Shown here: positions 48,516 through 59,125 of the stretch, piece by piece
How the letters are laid out: each line of letters begins with the position of its first letter
Position numbering within the stretch: position 1 is the stretch's first letter
Assembly: GCA_033961575.1 (NCBI GenBank)
Contig: CM066737.1
Span: 52,242,771 to 52,306,770 of the forward strand
From: Aselliscus stoliczkanus
Taxonomy: Eukaryota > Chordata > Mammalia > Chiroptera > Hipposideridae
DNA: 64,000 bases
Direction of reading: 5' to 3'
Translations under genes and position numbers: made by a program
The notes under the pieces: generated by a model
Databases searched by the model: none
Seen by the model: only the letters and a program-made list of their open reading frames with translations
Told to the model about the DNA's origin: nothing

Positions 48516-48780
48516 AGAACTGTGATGCAGGAATCTCATTTGAGAGACTCATTCATTGGATTTCACTCCTTTTTTCCTGTGGATTTAGTCCCTGACTTTG
48601 TCTAGCTTGTTGACTTGGTGTCAGGTGGTGGAACTGCTTCTCTTTCCCAAACCTTGTTTTACCCACTACAATCTATCACTTATGATAGTTGTGCTGTTCA
48701 TATGGGTCTTCCCGGACTTTGTAAATACTGGCTGCAGTCACTCACTTATTCTTTTAAAAACAAATAGCTACTGAATATAT
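48516..48780. other. unique-looking DNA
   Basis: Nothing recognised. Confidence 0.5.
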
Positions 48781-48793
48781 CAGAGTATTTACA

Positions 48794-48903
48794 GGGCCGG
48801 CCGAGTGGCGCGGTTGGTTAAGCGCTGGCTTGGGAAGCCAGCGGCCCCGGTTCGGTCCCACATGTGAGGGCCAGTGACTCTGCCCTCAAAAAAAAAAAAA
48901 ATA
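48794..48903 (+). mobile_element. GGCCGGCC SINE, short form
   Basis: Canonical-looking copy with intact CpG sites. 13-bp duplication CAGAGTATTTACA at 48781-48793 and 48904-48916. Confidence 0.97.
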
Positions 48904-48916
48904 CAGAGTATTTACA

Positions 48917-49307
48917 AAAGATAGATTCCAATATCTTCTAGCTCAATATAAAAAAGGTTTTTGATGATGTTTATTGAAATTTATTTTAGATAATCAAATG
49001 AAAAATAGGGCAATTGATGCTTTGAAGAGACAGAGCCTTTGTAAAGACAAAGTTATATTTAAAGCTAGAAATCTGTAAGGCCCTCACTGAATTAGTAGGA
49101 GCAAATACACAGCTGAAATACCTATCCATGATTGGCTCTTGTGGAGGAGGAGTAAGTTTTCCTTGACCCTCTTAAGGTCCCATTGCTGGGTCTGAAAACT
49201 AAACCGACAGAAACAGTTTAACATAGGAAAAGCATACAGATGTATTTAATCTAAGTTTTACATGACAAGAGAGCTTTTATAAGAAAATGAAGTCCTGAGG
49301 GAACGGT
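48917..49307. other. unique-looking DNA
   Basis: Nothing recognised. Confidence 0.5.
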
Positions 49308-49324
49308 AAGACTTGTGTATTCTT

Positions 49325-49811
49325 TTTTTTTTTTTTTAAAGATTTTATTGGGGAATTGGCGGAGGGGAACAGCGTTGGGGAATCGGGGAAGGGGAACAGA
49401 CAAGTTGCTGTCCTTCTGTTCTTCAGTTTTTAGTTGCGGAGGATGTTGCTTCACTGTTGGTATCGTCATTGCGCTCTTCCCGGATGAGGCAGATCGGTCG
49501 CTGGCCTCTGGGTGTCGCTCACTGCGGCTATTGGCAGCTCATGCTGGCTGCCAGCCGCTCACGCTGGCTGCGGGCCGCTCACGCTGGCTGCGGGCCGCTC
49601 ACGCTGGCTGCGGGCCACTCACTGTAGCCTATGGCAGCCCACTGCAGCAGGGGCTGCAGCCCACACCATCACCGGGGCTCACACAGCCCAGCTCCAGGTG
49701 GAGCTGTTGTTAGCTGTAGAGGGCAGTGTCACTGGCCCTCATGTGGGATCCGAACCGGGGCCGCTGGCATCCCAAAACCAGCGCTTAACCAATGCGCCAC
49801 TCGGCCGGCCC
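49325..49811 (-). mobile_element. GGCCGGCC SINE, long form with expanded internal repeat
   Basis: Antisense long form, the longest copy in the window (487 bp). At about 49539-49618 a 20-bp unit, CTCACGCTGGCTGCGGGCCG (with variants), is present four times in tandem. The copy at 57740 has about two units. Perfect 17-bp duplication AAGACTTGTGTATTCTT at 49308-49324 and 49812-49828. Many CpGs are intact, which suggests a young insertion. Confidence 0.96.
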
Positions 49812-49828
49812 AAGACTTGTGTATTCTT

Positions 49829-50363
49829 ATGCTAGGTTTGATAGAGAGTGAGCAGTTATGGAAGAATATGATAGGTTAAGGAGTATGAGGTGACTGTAGT
49901 AAACTGGGGAAAACATAGCAAGGCCTTTTTGTTCAGATTCTTCTCAGCATCGCTTTGTCTTCAGAGACCAGGCATGCTCCTTTCTTGTATTAGGAGGAGG
50001 ACACCTCTCACAGGAGGGTTTTATGACCTGTTTAGGAGAGAAGAGTGAGGGGGAGGTCAGAGTGACCTTCCCGTTTCTGCTGTTTTCTCAAACTCCATCA
50101 ACATAAAATATTCAATATGCCAAGGAGCCATGTTTTGGGCTAGCATGTCCTGAACCTCGCCACCCTGCTAGTCCCTTTTAAAGCAAATGGAAGACATATG
50201 ATTCCTTTGTTTAGGGACCTTGCCCTTATGTTCCTTACGTCTCACATTAGTTGTATAAGACAGCCAGACAACCAGAGTCAGCCTTGCAGGGATGGTCACA
50301 CCAGAGATAGTGAGATTGGCAGAGTACAGCACAACTCACCTTCATCCTCAAAATGATTTTTTT
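49829..50363. other. unique-looking DNA
   Basis: Nothing recognised. Confidence 0.5.
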
Positions 50364-50378
50364 AAAATTACATTTATT

Positions 50379-50534
50379 GGGGCCGGCCTAGTGGCTCAGT
50401 TGGTTAAGATCTCGCTCAAGAGTGTGAGCTGAGCTCTGAGCAACAGCAGTTCGATGCCCAGCCCAAGCTGAGCTGCCGCTGAGCTGCCAACAGGTGACAG
50501 GATGGCTCAGCTTAAAAAAAAAAAAAAAAGATTA
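50379..50534 (+). mobile_element. tRNA-derived SINE, CTCAG variant
   Basis: GGGCCGGCCTAGTGGCTCAG head, GGATGGCTCAGCTT end and A-tail. Perfect 15-bp duplication AAAATTACATTTATT at 50364-50378 and 50535-50549. Confidence 0.95.
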
Positions 50535-50624
50535 AAAATTACATTTATTTCCTCACTTAAGCTTGAATTTCCATCATTAGTGATTAATGTATTTAATTTA
50601 AACATTCCCTCTTGTGACCCTTGT

Positions 50625-50745
50625 ATTTATTTATTTATTTATTTATTTATTGAGGGCAGTGTCACTGGCCCCCTTATGTGGGACCCGAACCAGGGCTGCC
50701 GGCTTCCCAAGCCAGAGCTTAACCACCGCGCCACTTGGCCAGCCC
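50625..50745 (-). mobile_element. GGCCGGCC SINE, short form
   Basis: The tail has become (TTTA)n of about seven units. Duplication TGACCCTTGT / TGATCCTTGT at 50615-50624 and 50746-50755. Confidence 0.94.
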
Positions 50746-50755
50746 TGATCCTTGT

Positions 50756-51750
50756 TTTTAAACATAAACAGAACTTACACATTAAGTCCCTGATACTGCC
50801 AATACTCTCAGGAAGGAAGAGCCATGGCTGTCTTGGTGGAGTAATGACACCAAAGGATAAAGGTACATAAGACCTCACAAAAAGCACCTGAGGCTTATAG
50901 GAATAATTTCTCTTTAATGCAAGTTGGCTTTTCCTTGTACTTCCCTTTTCTGAACATCTTTGCAAATGTAACCTGTTTTGAAAAGCAATGTAAGTCCTTT
51001 GAGGAGTAATGAACTGGCTGGGGCCTAGCCATTTCTGTAGCCCCAGGATCTGTTTCAGAGTAGTCAAGGGAATGGAAGCCAATGAAAATGTACCATCCTA
51101 GAACCGCTTTGGGAGGTCTGGATCCAGGCTTGGTCCCATCCAAATGAATCCCAACAGCCAAACTTCTGGAGAACAGCCTAATCGTTCTTGTAAATAAGAC
51201 TGTTTCCTCCTCCCCCCTCACCCGCCAAGTGAAACAGGATCCAACAAGCCCCTTGCAGATGCAATGTCCCCATCCATGTGCTCTGAGAATAGCCCATTGT
51301 GTTTTTGCCAAGAGCTGGCTGTCCAGTGAATAATCTGTTCCTATACATTTACACTCAATGCGTAGTATCCTAGGATATGTTTACTCTCAAGAAAGGTTAG
51401 TATTAACATGCGTCAGGGGATTTATCCATTTTAATTGTAAATGTCAAGAACAAACCCCCTTCTTTTGGGCCCAGATGTATGACTTTGGTTAAATATTTAT
51501 AAGTCAGTTGGAATGTTTACTCTTAATTCTGGAGCTGGGTATTTACTTGCATAATTGTGTACTCCTTCCCTACCTCCTACCCCATTAGGTGTTATCCTGA
51601 TGTTTTCTCTTCTAAAATACAAGTGGCCGGAGGGAGATGATGGGAACATCTGTCTACTAGATTAGAACTACTCATACTGGTGGGAGGTGACTCTGAGCTA
51701 GTCGAGTAATTAAGAAAATACTCTCATTATATTATCAGGATCATGGAATG
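50756..51750. other. unique-looking DNA
   Basis: No repeat recognised. A 138-codon open frame lies on the - strand at 50895-51311 with no recognisable domain or splice context; treated as chance. Confidence 0.45.
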
Positions 51751-51890
51751 AGCAGGGGTCTCAGAATCAGGAAACCTGGAATGCAGTCCTAAGTCTGTTA
51801 CAAATTAGCTTTTTGAGCTTCTCTGGGTCTCAGTTTCCTCATCTATAAAATAAAGAATATGAATTTGAATTTTTAAAACTCCAGCCAGTT
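51751..51890 (+). repeat. MIR
   Basis: GAGCTTCTCTGGGTCTCAGT then TTCCTCATCTATAAAATAAA in sense orientation. Confidence 0.85.
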
Positions 51891-52017
51891 CTAAATCTTC
51901 ATGGAAGCTTTCTCTAAGCGATTTTGAAACCCTTGCCCACCCCAGGTGTACTATTTAACCTCACTGAAATAGTACCATCCAAGAGAAATTTCTACAATGA
52001 TAAAAATATTTTATACC

Positions 52018-52160
52018 TGTGGTGTCTAATAAGGTTTTAGCCACATGTATCTATGAGCACTTGAAATGTGGTTAATGTGGCTGAGGAACTGAATTTTTAA
52101 TTTTATTAATTTAAATGCAATAGCCACATGTGATTAATAGCTACCATATAGGGCAGCTCA
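52018..52160. repeat. hAT-type MITE-like repeat
   Basis: GGTGTCTAATAAGGTTTTAG and the right side CTACCATATAGGGCAGCTC are imperfect inverted ends. The interior GAGCACTTGAAATGTGG, CTGAGGAACTGAATTTTTAA and AATAGCCACATGTGATTAAT is a familiar mammalian hAT-type repeat that I do not name. Confidence 0.55.
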
Positions 52161-52570
52161 ATGCTGGATGATTAGCAATGGTATTGGCTAGCTCCTTACA
52201 GAAGATCATTATCTATGATAATGATGGTTTGTAATTTAGGGAAGGTTAAAGAAGTGGTTGGTAAACACTGCTCTGTAGGAATGTTCTTTCTCTGATTTAG
52301 AAGGTGAGATACAATCAAATATTTCTAAGATGTTTTGAGGTTTTCAAAATGCAAATCTGCTGAGTTCTTATTAGCTCCACTAAAAAGTAAAAGGGATAGC
52401 AAACAATTGAACTAAGCTGGGAAAACAGTATCACTGTAGGGCATTCTAAGACAGATTGCACAGAACCCTACATTAATTAAACATTATTTTCATACAAAAA
52501 AAACGCTTGTTTACTTAATTTGCAAAATGTTTTTTTTTGTTTTTTTTTTTGTTTTTTTTTGCCATTTAAT
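52161..52570. other. AT-rich DNA ending in a T-rich tract
   Basis: Nothing recognised except the interrupted poly-T with G (about 52528-52560). Confidence 0.45.
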
Positions 52571-52579
52571 AATTCATTG

Positions 52580-52682
52580 GGGCCGGCCAAGTGGCACAGT
52601 GGTTAAGAGCTGGCTTGGGACACTAGTGGCCATGGTTCAGATCACACATATGAGGGCCAGTGACACTGCCTTCTAAAAAAAA
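52580..52682 (+). mobile_element. GGCCGGCC SINE, short form
   Basis: Diverged short unit. Decayed duplication TAATTCATTG / TAGTTTATTG on the two sides. Confidence 0.9.
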
Positions 52683-53330
52683 ATAGTTTATTGATCTGTA
52701 TCCCATAATATTGACTGCAGAGGTTTATTAATCAGTCTGAATTAAAAACAGTGGCAGGTCTTTATTATACAACTCATTGAGTTGAAAATTAGCTATGGCT
52801 GTTCCTAGATTTGCCTTTAGACATTTACAGTATTTGTCTTGACATGGTAAATAACATTAAGTATTATTATTAGTTATTAATATTAGTAATAGTATAACTA
52901 AATAATAATAAGCATTTATTAGCCAGGATTTTCTATCATAGTTCTTACCATATGGCACTCATGATAAGTTTTGGGAGTATTTGAAAAAACACTAAACTTT
53001 TGTTCAGTGGGTTACAATTATACTAGACTTCTAACTAGTATGATTCAGTTGCCCAAGTGGTGTTATCTATGTCTAGGATAGTAAATCCATGGCATGAAAG
53101 CCATCATTTCCCACCTATTCCTTTGTCTTTGGCATTCTTTCCTGCTGAGCTTAGACCTAACCTCAGAATTCTTCTCAACACAGGCTTCTAGACAGTCAGG
53201 ATCAAACAATTAAGGCAATTAACTGACAAATTTAAGGTAAAACTTATTTTTCCTCTCTAGCTTTTGCCATATGGACATTATCAATTTGTAAGAAAAACAC
53301 AGTAAAATACATACAGTTCTAGAACTAAGA
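52683..53330. other. AT-rich unique-looking DNA
   Basis: Contains ATTATTATTAGTTATTAATA-like runs near 52860-52915. Nothing else recognised. Confidence 0.45.
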
Positions 53331-53485
53331 GGAACCTTAAAGAGCACTCAATCTAGTCCCCTTAATTTTATAAGGGGGTGTTAAAGACTGACGCTGAAAG
53401 AAAAGAGGGGCATTACACAAGTTTACAAAGTTAGTTGGTGGCAAAAATGGGACTAGATTCCAGCCTCCTGACTCAGACAGACTCA
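53331..53485 (-). repeat. MIR-like remnant
   Basis: CACTCAATCTAGTCCCCTTA then GTTAGTTGGTGGCAAAAATG resembles a decayed antisense MIR. Confidence 0.4.
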
Positions 53486-54705
53486 GCAAGACACCACCTG
53501 CAGCCCACTTGTGGTAATTGTATCTTAGATGTTTGGTGCAGGATTAGTGCTCTTGAATTTACTGAAAATGATGTCTACTTGCCTGGACAATTGAGGCTGT
53601 ATAGTCCTGGCTATTAAACAGGTTAAATCTAATGGTTTGTGCAATGGCCACTTCCAAACAGATTATTTGGTATATTTTCCCATGAGTTAGACTTGCATGT
53701 ATTCTAGACATCTGTGTCCAGTGTCACCTGATTGGAAAGAAGAAATAACAGCCAATTAATTGAAATGACCAATCCTACCTTAGCAGGCCTTCTGGAATGT
53801 GTAGTGCTGATTAACAAATATGAGCTTTATTGTTATCACTAGTAAGTTGCCTTTGTTAATGTCTTGCTCTCCATCCAATAATCAGCTTCTTTTACTTATG
53901 GTCTGTGCGCTCAGTAGGGATTGTTACTATGCCAAAATTGTGTTTATAAAGTCTAATAACATTGATATTATTGCCAGGCAGTTTCTAAGACTTGAGCCCT
54001 CACAGCTTCAATAGAGAGGAGAGAAGCCTGCTACTCTAATCAGGGGCAACAGCAGGGACCTGGGAGTCTTGGTAACCAGTTCTTCAGATTATCTTTATGA
54101 TCTCAATGACTCTTCAGGATGGCAAGTAAATGATGTGCAAAGTAAGAATCATGATTATTATTTATTAAGTAGTATAATTATTATAAATGAACAATCAGGA
54201 AAAAGAGATGATTCTGGTTAATGGCATTATCATTTAACTGCCAGGTACATACATCTGTTTCTGAACAAGAATTAGTGCTTCTGTTTAGAAAATGTGTTTA
54301 TATCCTAAAGTTTCCCCCTGCTTTTGAATATTCCCACTGAGCAGCAAGTTGTACTAGAGTAGTTTAACCTCCTTCCTTTTTAAAAACTCTTTGTTGTGTC
54401 TTAAAGATTCCATTTTTGTTTTTACAATTGGTTCCTTATAATCTTTTAAGTAACTAAATTGCAATGTGTCTGAACATGCTCAGCTCTTCTGAAGGCATGA
54501 AGAAAAGGGGCCTGATCCCCGTTTCCATAGGAAAACTCACCCTTCAGCTAGCGACTTATCCCTGTAATTTTCTTTACAAGACTGGCGTGGTTCCTGCCAT
54601 GCCCTGGAGTCTTGGAAGAAGAAGGCCAGACACCCAGGGGTCTTTGACAGAGAGAGGGCCTGAGTTCTCTCTCACTAGGGCAAAAGCAGAAAAGATGAAG
54701 TTGTA
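53486..54705. other. unique-looking DNA containing a 31-bp duplication source
   Basis: 54303-54333 matches 56841-56871 in 30 of 31 bases. Otherwise nothing recognised. Confidence 0.55.
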
Positions 54706-54717
54706 AAAGATTGGATT

Positions 54718-54870
54718 CAATGGAATTGTAATAGATATGTATGATATCGGGGGGAGCAGTGGATGGAGGGATGGGGAGTCACTTTGTAAGGGGTGAAAAG
54801 GATAACTATTACATTATTTTGTATATCTGTCACTACTAATAATAAATTTAAAAAAAAAAAGAAAAAAAAC
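54718..54870 (+). mobile_element. L1 3'-end fragment
   Basis: GGAATTGTAATAGATATGTA through TAATAATAAATTT and an A-tail; same 3' family as 3523-3750. Perfect 11-bp duplication AAGATTGGATT at 54707-54717 and 54871-54881. Confidence 0.85.
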
Positions 54871-54881
54871 AAGATTGGATT

Positions 54882-56435
54882 TTTTTCCAGGTGATCTCAG
54901 CTCCTCTTTTAGTGAGGCCCCACAACTCATACCTAATGAGCTCTATTCCACTGTTTCACAGATCATCTCTTCTAAGATGTTTGCCCCTAACATGTTACTT
55001 CTCCCAGGGATATTTAGCCTGAAGAGGTCCCTTCCAAATAGTGTATGTAGTATAAGTGCACACTCTTAAAAAAGAAAGTCTGACTGCCAACAATGATCCT
55101 TTCAACTTCTGACAAATCATTTTTCTTTCTCAATCTTGCTGTCAGGACCATCCTCATTTTCCCATGAAATCAGACACCTTCCAACCATTCAAGAGTGAAG
55201 ACATCTCATCCCACACTAGGACCCACCATTTCATTCAGATCATTGATTCTTTCCACACTACTAGGCCCAAGGCTTTGTATCGGAACTCTTCCTGTGGAAT
55301 CCACATAAAAGAACAAAACCAGTATAAAGGTGGGAATCTGAATGAAGCAAGTCCCCCTTGTAAAGGTCCAGGGTTAACACTATTAGAATCTCCACTTCTA
55401 CTCCTGTATATCTCCTGGAATGTATGTTACTCTTAATCTCAAATCATTCAAACCTGAGATACTTACAGATTCCACATCTTCACTCATACAGCAAATCACA
55501 AATCAGGAATAATCCTTTATTAATTTTGGACCTCTGTAAAGTCGACTCCAAGATGATATTATGTATGTAAGAGATTTATTAGGTGAGAGAAAAAAGGAAA
55601 GGGAGCCAAAGGAAGTGGGGGCTGTCAGATCACAATTCAGGTTCAACTCCTGTGAAGAAGAGAGCAAAGGAGAGAGGATTAGACAAGTAGAGTCTCAGAT
55701 TGCAGCACAATTCTAAGAAAGTTTTGACCAAGCCAATAGGAAGTCCATAAGCCAAAGTCACCTGTCAGAAGAGTCCCTTGTCTCTCAGGAATGGTCCTAC
55801 CTTAGTATTCTTGCCACACTCAGTAATTGGCTAGGAACTGCCCATTGGAAGTGTGGCCTGGGCTCAAATGTGGTGATGGATTCAGAGGGTCAGCAGCTAG
55901 GGCCATCTCTCAGTTATGTTCCCGAAATCAAGAGATGTGAGTAGCATATTTTCATATCTGCCACAAAACCCTAATAATCACTGGGCTTGGTTCATTGAAA
56001 AATCTTCATCTCCAGCTGCTTCTCTGACCTAAGTATTGTCAAGTAAATATTATTTCACCCATGTCAAAGCTGTGGCTCACAACAGTTTGTTTGAATTAAT
56101 CTTTCTTCAAAAGCTGGTTAGTTCCTCTCCACTGTCACTAAAAGCTATTAATCAAATTTTTGTCATAGAGGAGAAAATTCAAAGTATCCACTTCTTCCTT
56201 GGGTCCATCTCTGTCTTTCCCAGTCTTCTGAGAGATAGCCATTCTCATTGAATTTTGGGACCCCAAGTTATTCTGCTTTTTTCCTTAAACTGGCTCCTTT
56301 CCTTCTGCTATCAGACATGTCCAAGTTTCTCCAATCTTGCATAAACCTTTACTCTTCCTCAATTTGTCATCCAAATGACTTTCCCATCATTCCACACTTG
56401 CTGCCATTGCCTCAGTATAGCCCATTAAAGTTTAG
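54882..56435. other. unique-looking DNA
   Basis: No gene or repeat recognised. Confidence 0.5.
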
Positions 56436-56628
56436 TACACACTCAAATGTGAGTGTGTGTTACAATCACCTATAGGACTTGTTAAAAAAGATTATTGGAC
56501 TCCACTCCTCCAAGCTTCTGATTCAGTATGCATGGCATGGGACTTGATAATCTGATTTTTTTTAATAAGCTCCCAGGTGATGTTGATGCTGCTGGTCCAG
56601 GAACCACATTTTGAGAAGCAGTGGTATA
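56436..56628 (+). repeat. MER5A hAT MITE
   Basis: TACAATCACCTATAGGACTT, GACTCCACTCCTCCAAGCTT, CTCCCAGGTGATGTTGATGC and CACATTTTGAGAAGCAGTGG follow MER5A. Confidence 0.85.
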
Positions 56629-56629
56629 G

Positions 56630-56798
56630 CACTTAGAGTAGGCTTCTGAATCCAATCTGCTTGAGTTCAAATTATGGCTCTGATTCTTAAATAGTGTGAC
56701 ATTAGATAAGTTCTCAGTTGCTCTATATCTCAGTGTCCTCACCTGTAAAATAGAAAGAATAATAATGCCTATCTTATAGGGTTGTTGTGAAGATTATA

Positions 56799-56843
<45 letters not shown>

Positions 56844-56880
56844 TAAAGTTTCCCCCTGCTGTTGAATATTCTTGAATAAG

Positions 56881-56926
<46 letters not shown>

Positions 56927-56990
56927 CTTAGAACACTGTCACATACCTGACACATAATAAATGCCATAAAGTGTCAACTGTTATGGTTTA
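56630..56990 (+). repeat. MIR interrupted by AT repeats
   Basis: AGTGTCCTCACCTGTAAAAT and AGGGTTGTTGTGAAGATTAT continue, after the AT block, into TTAGAACACTGTCACATACC and CACATAATAAATGCC. Confidence 0.88.
56802..56930. repeat. two (TA)n tracts flanking a 31-bp copied segment; AT palindrome
   Basis: (AT)n at 56802-56840, the 31-bp copy at 56841-56871, then a palindrome at 56877-56930 in which TAAGAAATATAT is answered by ATATATTTCTTA around an AT core. It resembles a palindromic AT-rich repeat able to extrude a hairpin. Confidence 0.92.
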
Positions 56991-57305
56991 ATTGACCCAG
57001 AATACTAGAGTCAGTAGGAATAATTTGGCCCATTATTCATTGAATCCAAGTCAAAATTTGCATAACCCTACCACTCTTGCTACATGTAGTATTTATTATT
57101 TTACTAAATGCTTTTCTTCATGGTTGTTTCATGGTTTTACCAGGCTAAATTTATTTTTAAATGAAACTGGAAATGGCAAACTGGTGTTTTCCAAGTGTAA
57201 GATACAATATATACAAAACTATTTGACTAAAAATGATTTATCCATACACCACCTCAGACTACCAGTGGTTTGGGTCCTCCTTCTTGAGAGAGCACTAACT
57301 TCACT
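56991..57305. other. unique-looking DNA
   Basis: Nothing recognised. Confidence 0.45.
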
Positions 57306-57315
57306 CATGAGCTTT

Positions 57316-57730
57316 TTTTTTTTTTTAAGATCGCATTGGGGAATTGGGGGAGGGGAACAGCGCTGGGGACTCCGGAAAGGGGAACAGACAAGCTGCTGTA
57401 CTTTTGCTGTTCAGTCTAGTTGTGGAGGGCGTCACTTCACCAGCCCATGTTGGTATCATCATTGCGCTCTTCCCGGGTGAGGCAGATTGGTCACCAGCCT
57501 CTGGACAGCCACTCACAGCGGCTCTTGGCAGCTCACGCTGGCAGTAGCTTATGGCAGCCCACTGCAGCAGGGGTGACTCACAGCAACCCAGCTCCAGATT
57601 GAACTGCCGTTCACCGTCTCAGCTGTAGAGGGCAGCGTCACTGGCTTTCATGTAGAATCTGAACGGGGTCCCCACTGCTCAGAGCTGGCACCCCAAGCCA
57701 GCTCCTAACCACCGCACCCCTCGGCCAGCC
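57316..57730 (-). mobile_element. GGCCGGCC SINE, long form (diverged)
   Basis: Antisense long form with an extra GAACTGCCGTTCACCGTC-type segment and a head ending CGGCCAGCC. 10-bp duplication CATGAGCTTT at 57306-57315 and 57731-57740. Confidence 0.92.
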
Positions 57731-57740
57731 CATGAGCTTT

Positions 57741-57741
57741 G

Positions 57742-57773
<32 letters not shown>

Positions 57774-58201
57774 TTTTATTGGGGAATTGGAGGAGGGGAA
57801 CAGCGATGGGGAATCGGGGAAGGGGAACAGACAAGTTGCTGTCTTTTTGTTCTTCAGTTTAGTTGCGGAGGATGTTGCTTCACTGTTGGTATCGTCATTG
57901 CGCTCTTCCCGGATGAGGCAGATCGGTCGCTGGCCTCTGGATGTCGCTCACCGCGGCTATTGGCAGCTCACTCTTGGCTGCCAGCCGCTCACGCTGGCTG
58001 CGGGCCACTCACTGTAGCCTATGGCAGCCCACTGCAGCAGGGGCTGCAGCCCACACCATCACCGGGGCTCGCACAGCCCAGCTCTAGGGGGAGCTGTTGT
58101 TAGCTGTAGAGGGCAGTGTCACTGGCCCTCATGTGGGATCCGAACCGGGGCCGCTGGCATCCCAAAACCAGCGCTTAACCAATGCGCCACTCGGCCGGCC
58201 C
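57741..58201 (-). mobile_element. GGCCGGCC SINE, long form
   Basis: Second antisense long form, inserted at the right target copy of its neighbour: TGAGCTTT recurs at 57733-57740 and 58202-58209. It begins with a G-interrupted poly-T of about 27 bases. The sequence is very close to the copy at 49325, but with about two units of the internal 20-bp repeat. Confidence 0.94.
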
Positions 58202-58330
58202 TGAGCTTTCTTTTTCAACTAAGCAAATGGAGATCCAAAGAAAAGGAGGTACTCAATTATGATCACAGAAAGTTGATGGTAGAGCTGAGACAAAGTCTCC
58301 TAATTCCCTGAGTAGGTTACTTTTATTACT
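58202..58330 (-). repeat. MIR-like remnant
   Basis: AAGCAAATGGAGATCCAAAG, ATGATCACAGAAAGTTGATG and GTAGAGCTGAGACAAAG resemble an antisense MIR core. Confidence 0.5.
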
Positions 58331-58970
58331 ACCTCTTGGAAGATATACTCCACTACTCCTTCGTCCTGCTTTATGACAACTTTATAGCAACTCTGTCTAA
58401 TACTGAAGATACTTAATTTATTATGAAAACTTTGTCATTTAACCTGATTTTATAGGTTTTATGATGACATCTGTCACTATGTCATAAGGGTTTTGGCCAT
58501 GGTTTGTTGTTGTCCTAACAGCTTAGAGTTGGATGAGATGCTGAATGTGCTGGCTGCCAGATAATTAAGAGATGAGTGAAAAATGAATGTGGTCAAGTGA
58601 AAGAGTCAGGGTTTGTTAACAGGGTGAGGTTGGCTGACTAGTGACAAGGGATAGCTGAAAAACAGATTCAGGGTACGTACAGAACTTGGGCTTTAACAGA
58701 GTTAGGGGAAAGAGGGGAGGAAAGCAGGGGAGAGAAAAAAGCCTCTGAATGCTGTATTATTTGTGGTAGGCTGCAGGCAGGCAAGGAAGAAGTATATTTT
58801 GCTACTGACTCTCTTTATTAAACCATCAGTCCTTTCTCAAGTTCCTTTTACATACAAGGGCATCCTGGCCCTCACTTTGAGAAATGCTGCCCTACATTTT
58901 AGAGTTACTAAAGTGTGAAGCACTAACATAGACTCTTCTAGATAACGTAGATACTCTCCTTGGTCCAATT
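58331..58970. other. unique-looking DNA
   Basis: Nothing recognised. Confidence 0.5.
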
Positions 58971-58987
58971 TAAACAGCAGGCCATCA

Positions 58988-59108
58988 CGGCCGAGTAGTG
59001 CAGTGGTTAAGCACTGGCTTGGGAAGCCAGTGGACCTGGTTCGGGTCCCACACATGGGGGCCAGTGACACGGCCCTCAAAAAAAAAAAAAAACCAAAACA
59101 ATACAGCA
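58988..59108 (+). mobile_element. GGCCGGCC SINE, short form
   Basis: CGGCCGAGTAGTGCAGTGG head and CACGGCCCTC plus A-tail. 17-bp duplication TAAACAGCAGGCCATCA (one change) at 58971-58987 and 59109-59125. Confidence 0.95.
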
Positions 59109-59125
59109 TAAACAGTAGGCCATCA

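Noticed and set aside
48794..48870. Possible genuine tRNA genes at the GGCCGGCC heads
   Set aside because: All have SINE bodies, A-tails and target duplications and lack a normal acceptor stem; they are tRNA-derived SINEs.
49315..49835. Long frames rich in SRWL, AAHAGC and GAAAHT patterns (also near 38107, 42476, 58021)
   Set aside because: These are translations of the long SINE; the similar peptides at distant sites come from the repeat, not from a gene family.
50895..51311. 138-codon open frame on the - strand
   Set aside because: No recognisable domain, no splice or promoter context, and a second long frame overlaps it in another phase. Best explained as chance.
56992..57480. 162-codon + frame
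   Set aside because: Its second half is antisense SINE and its first half is unique AT-rich DNA with no domain.
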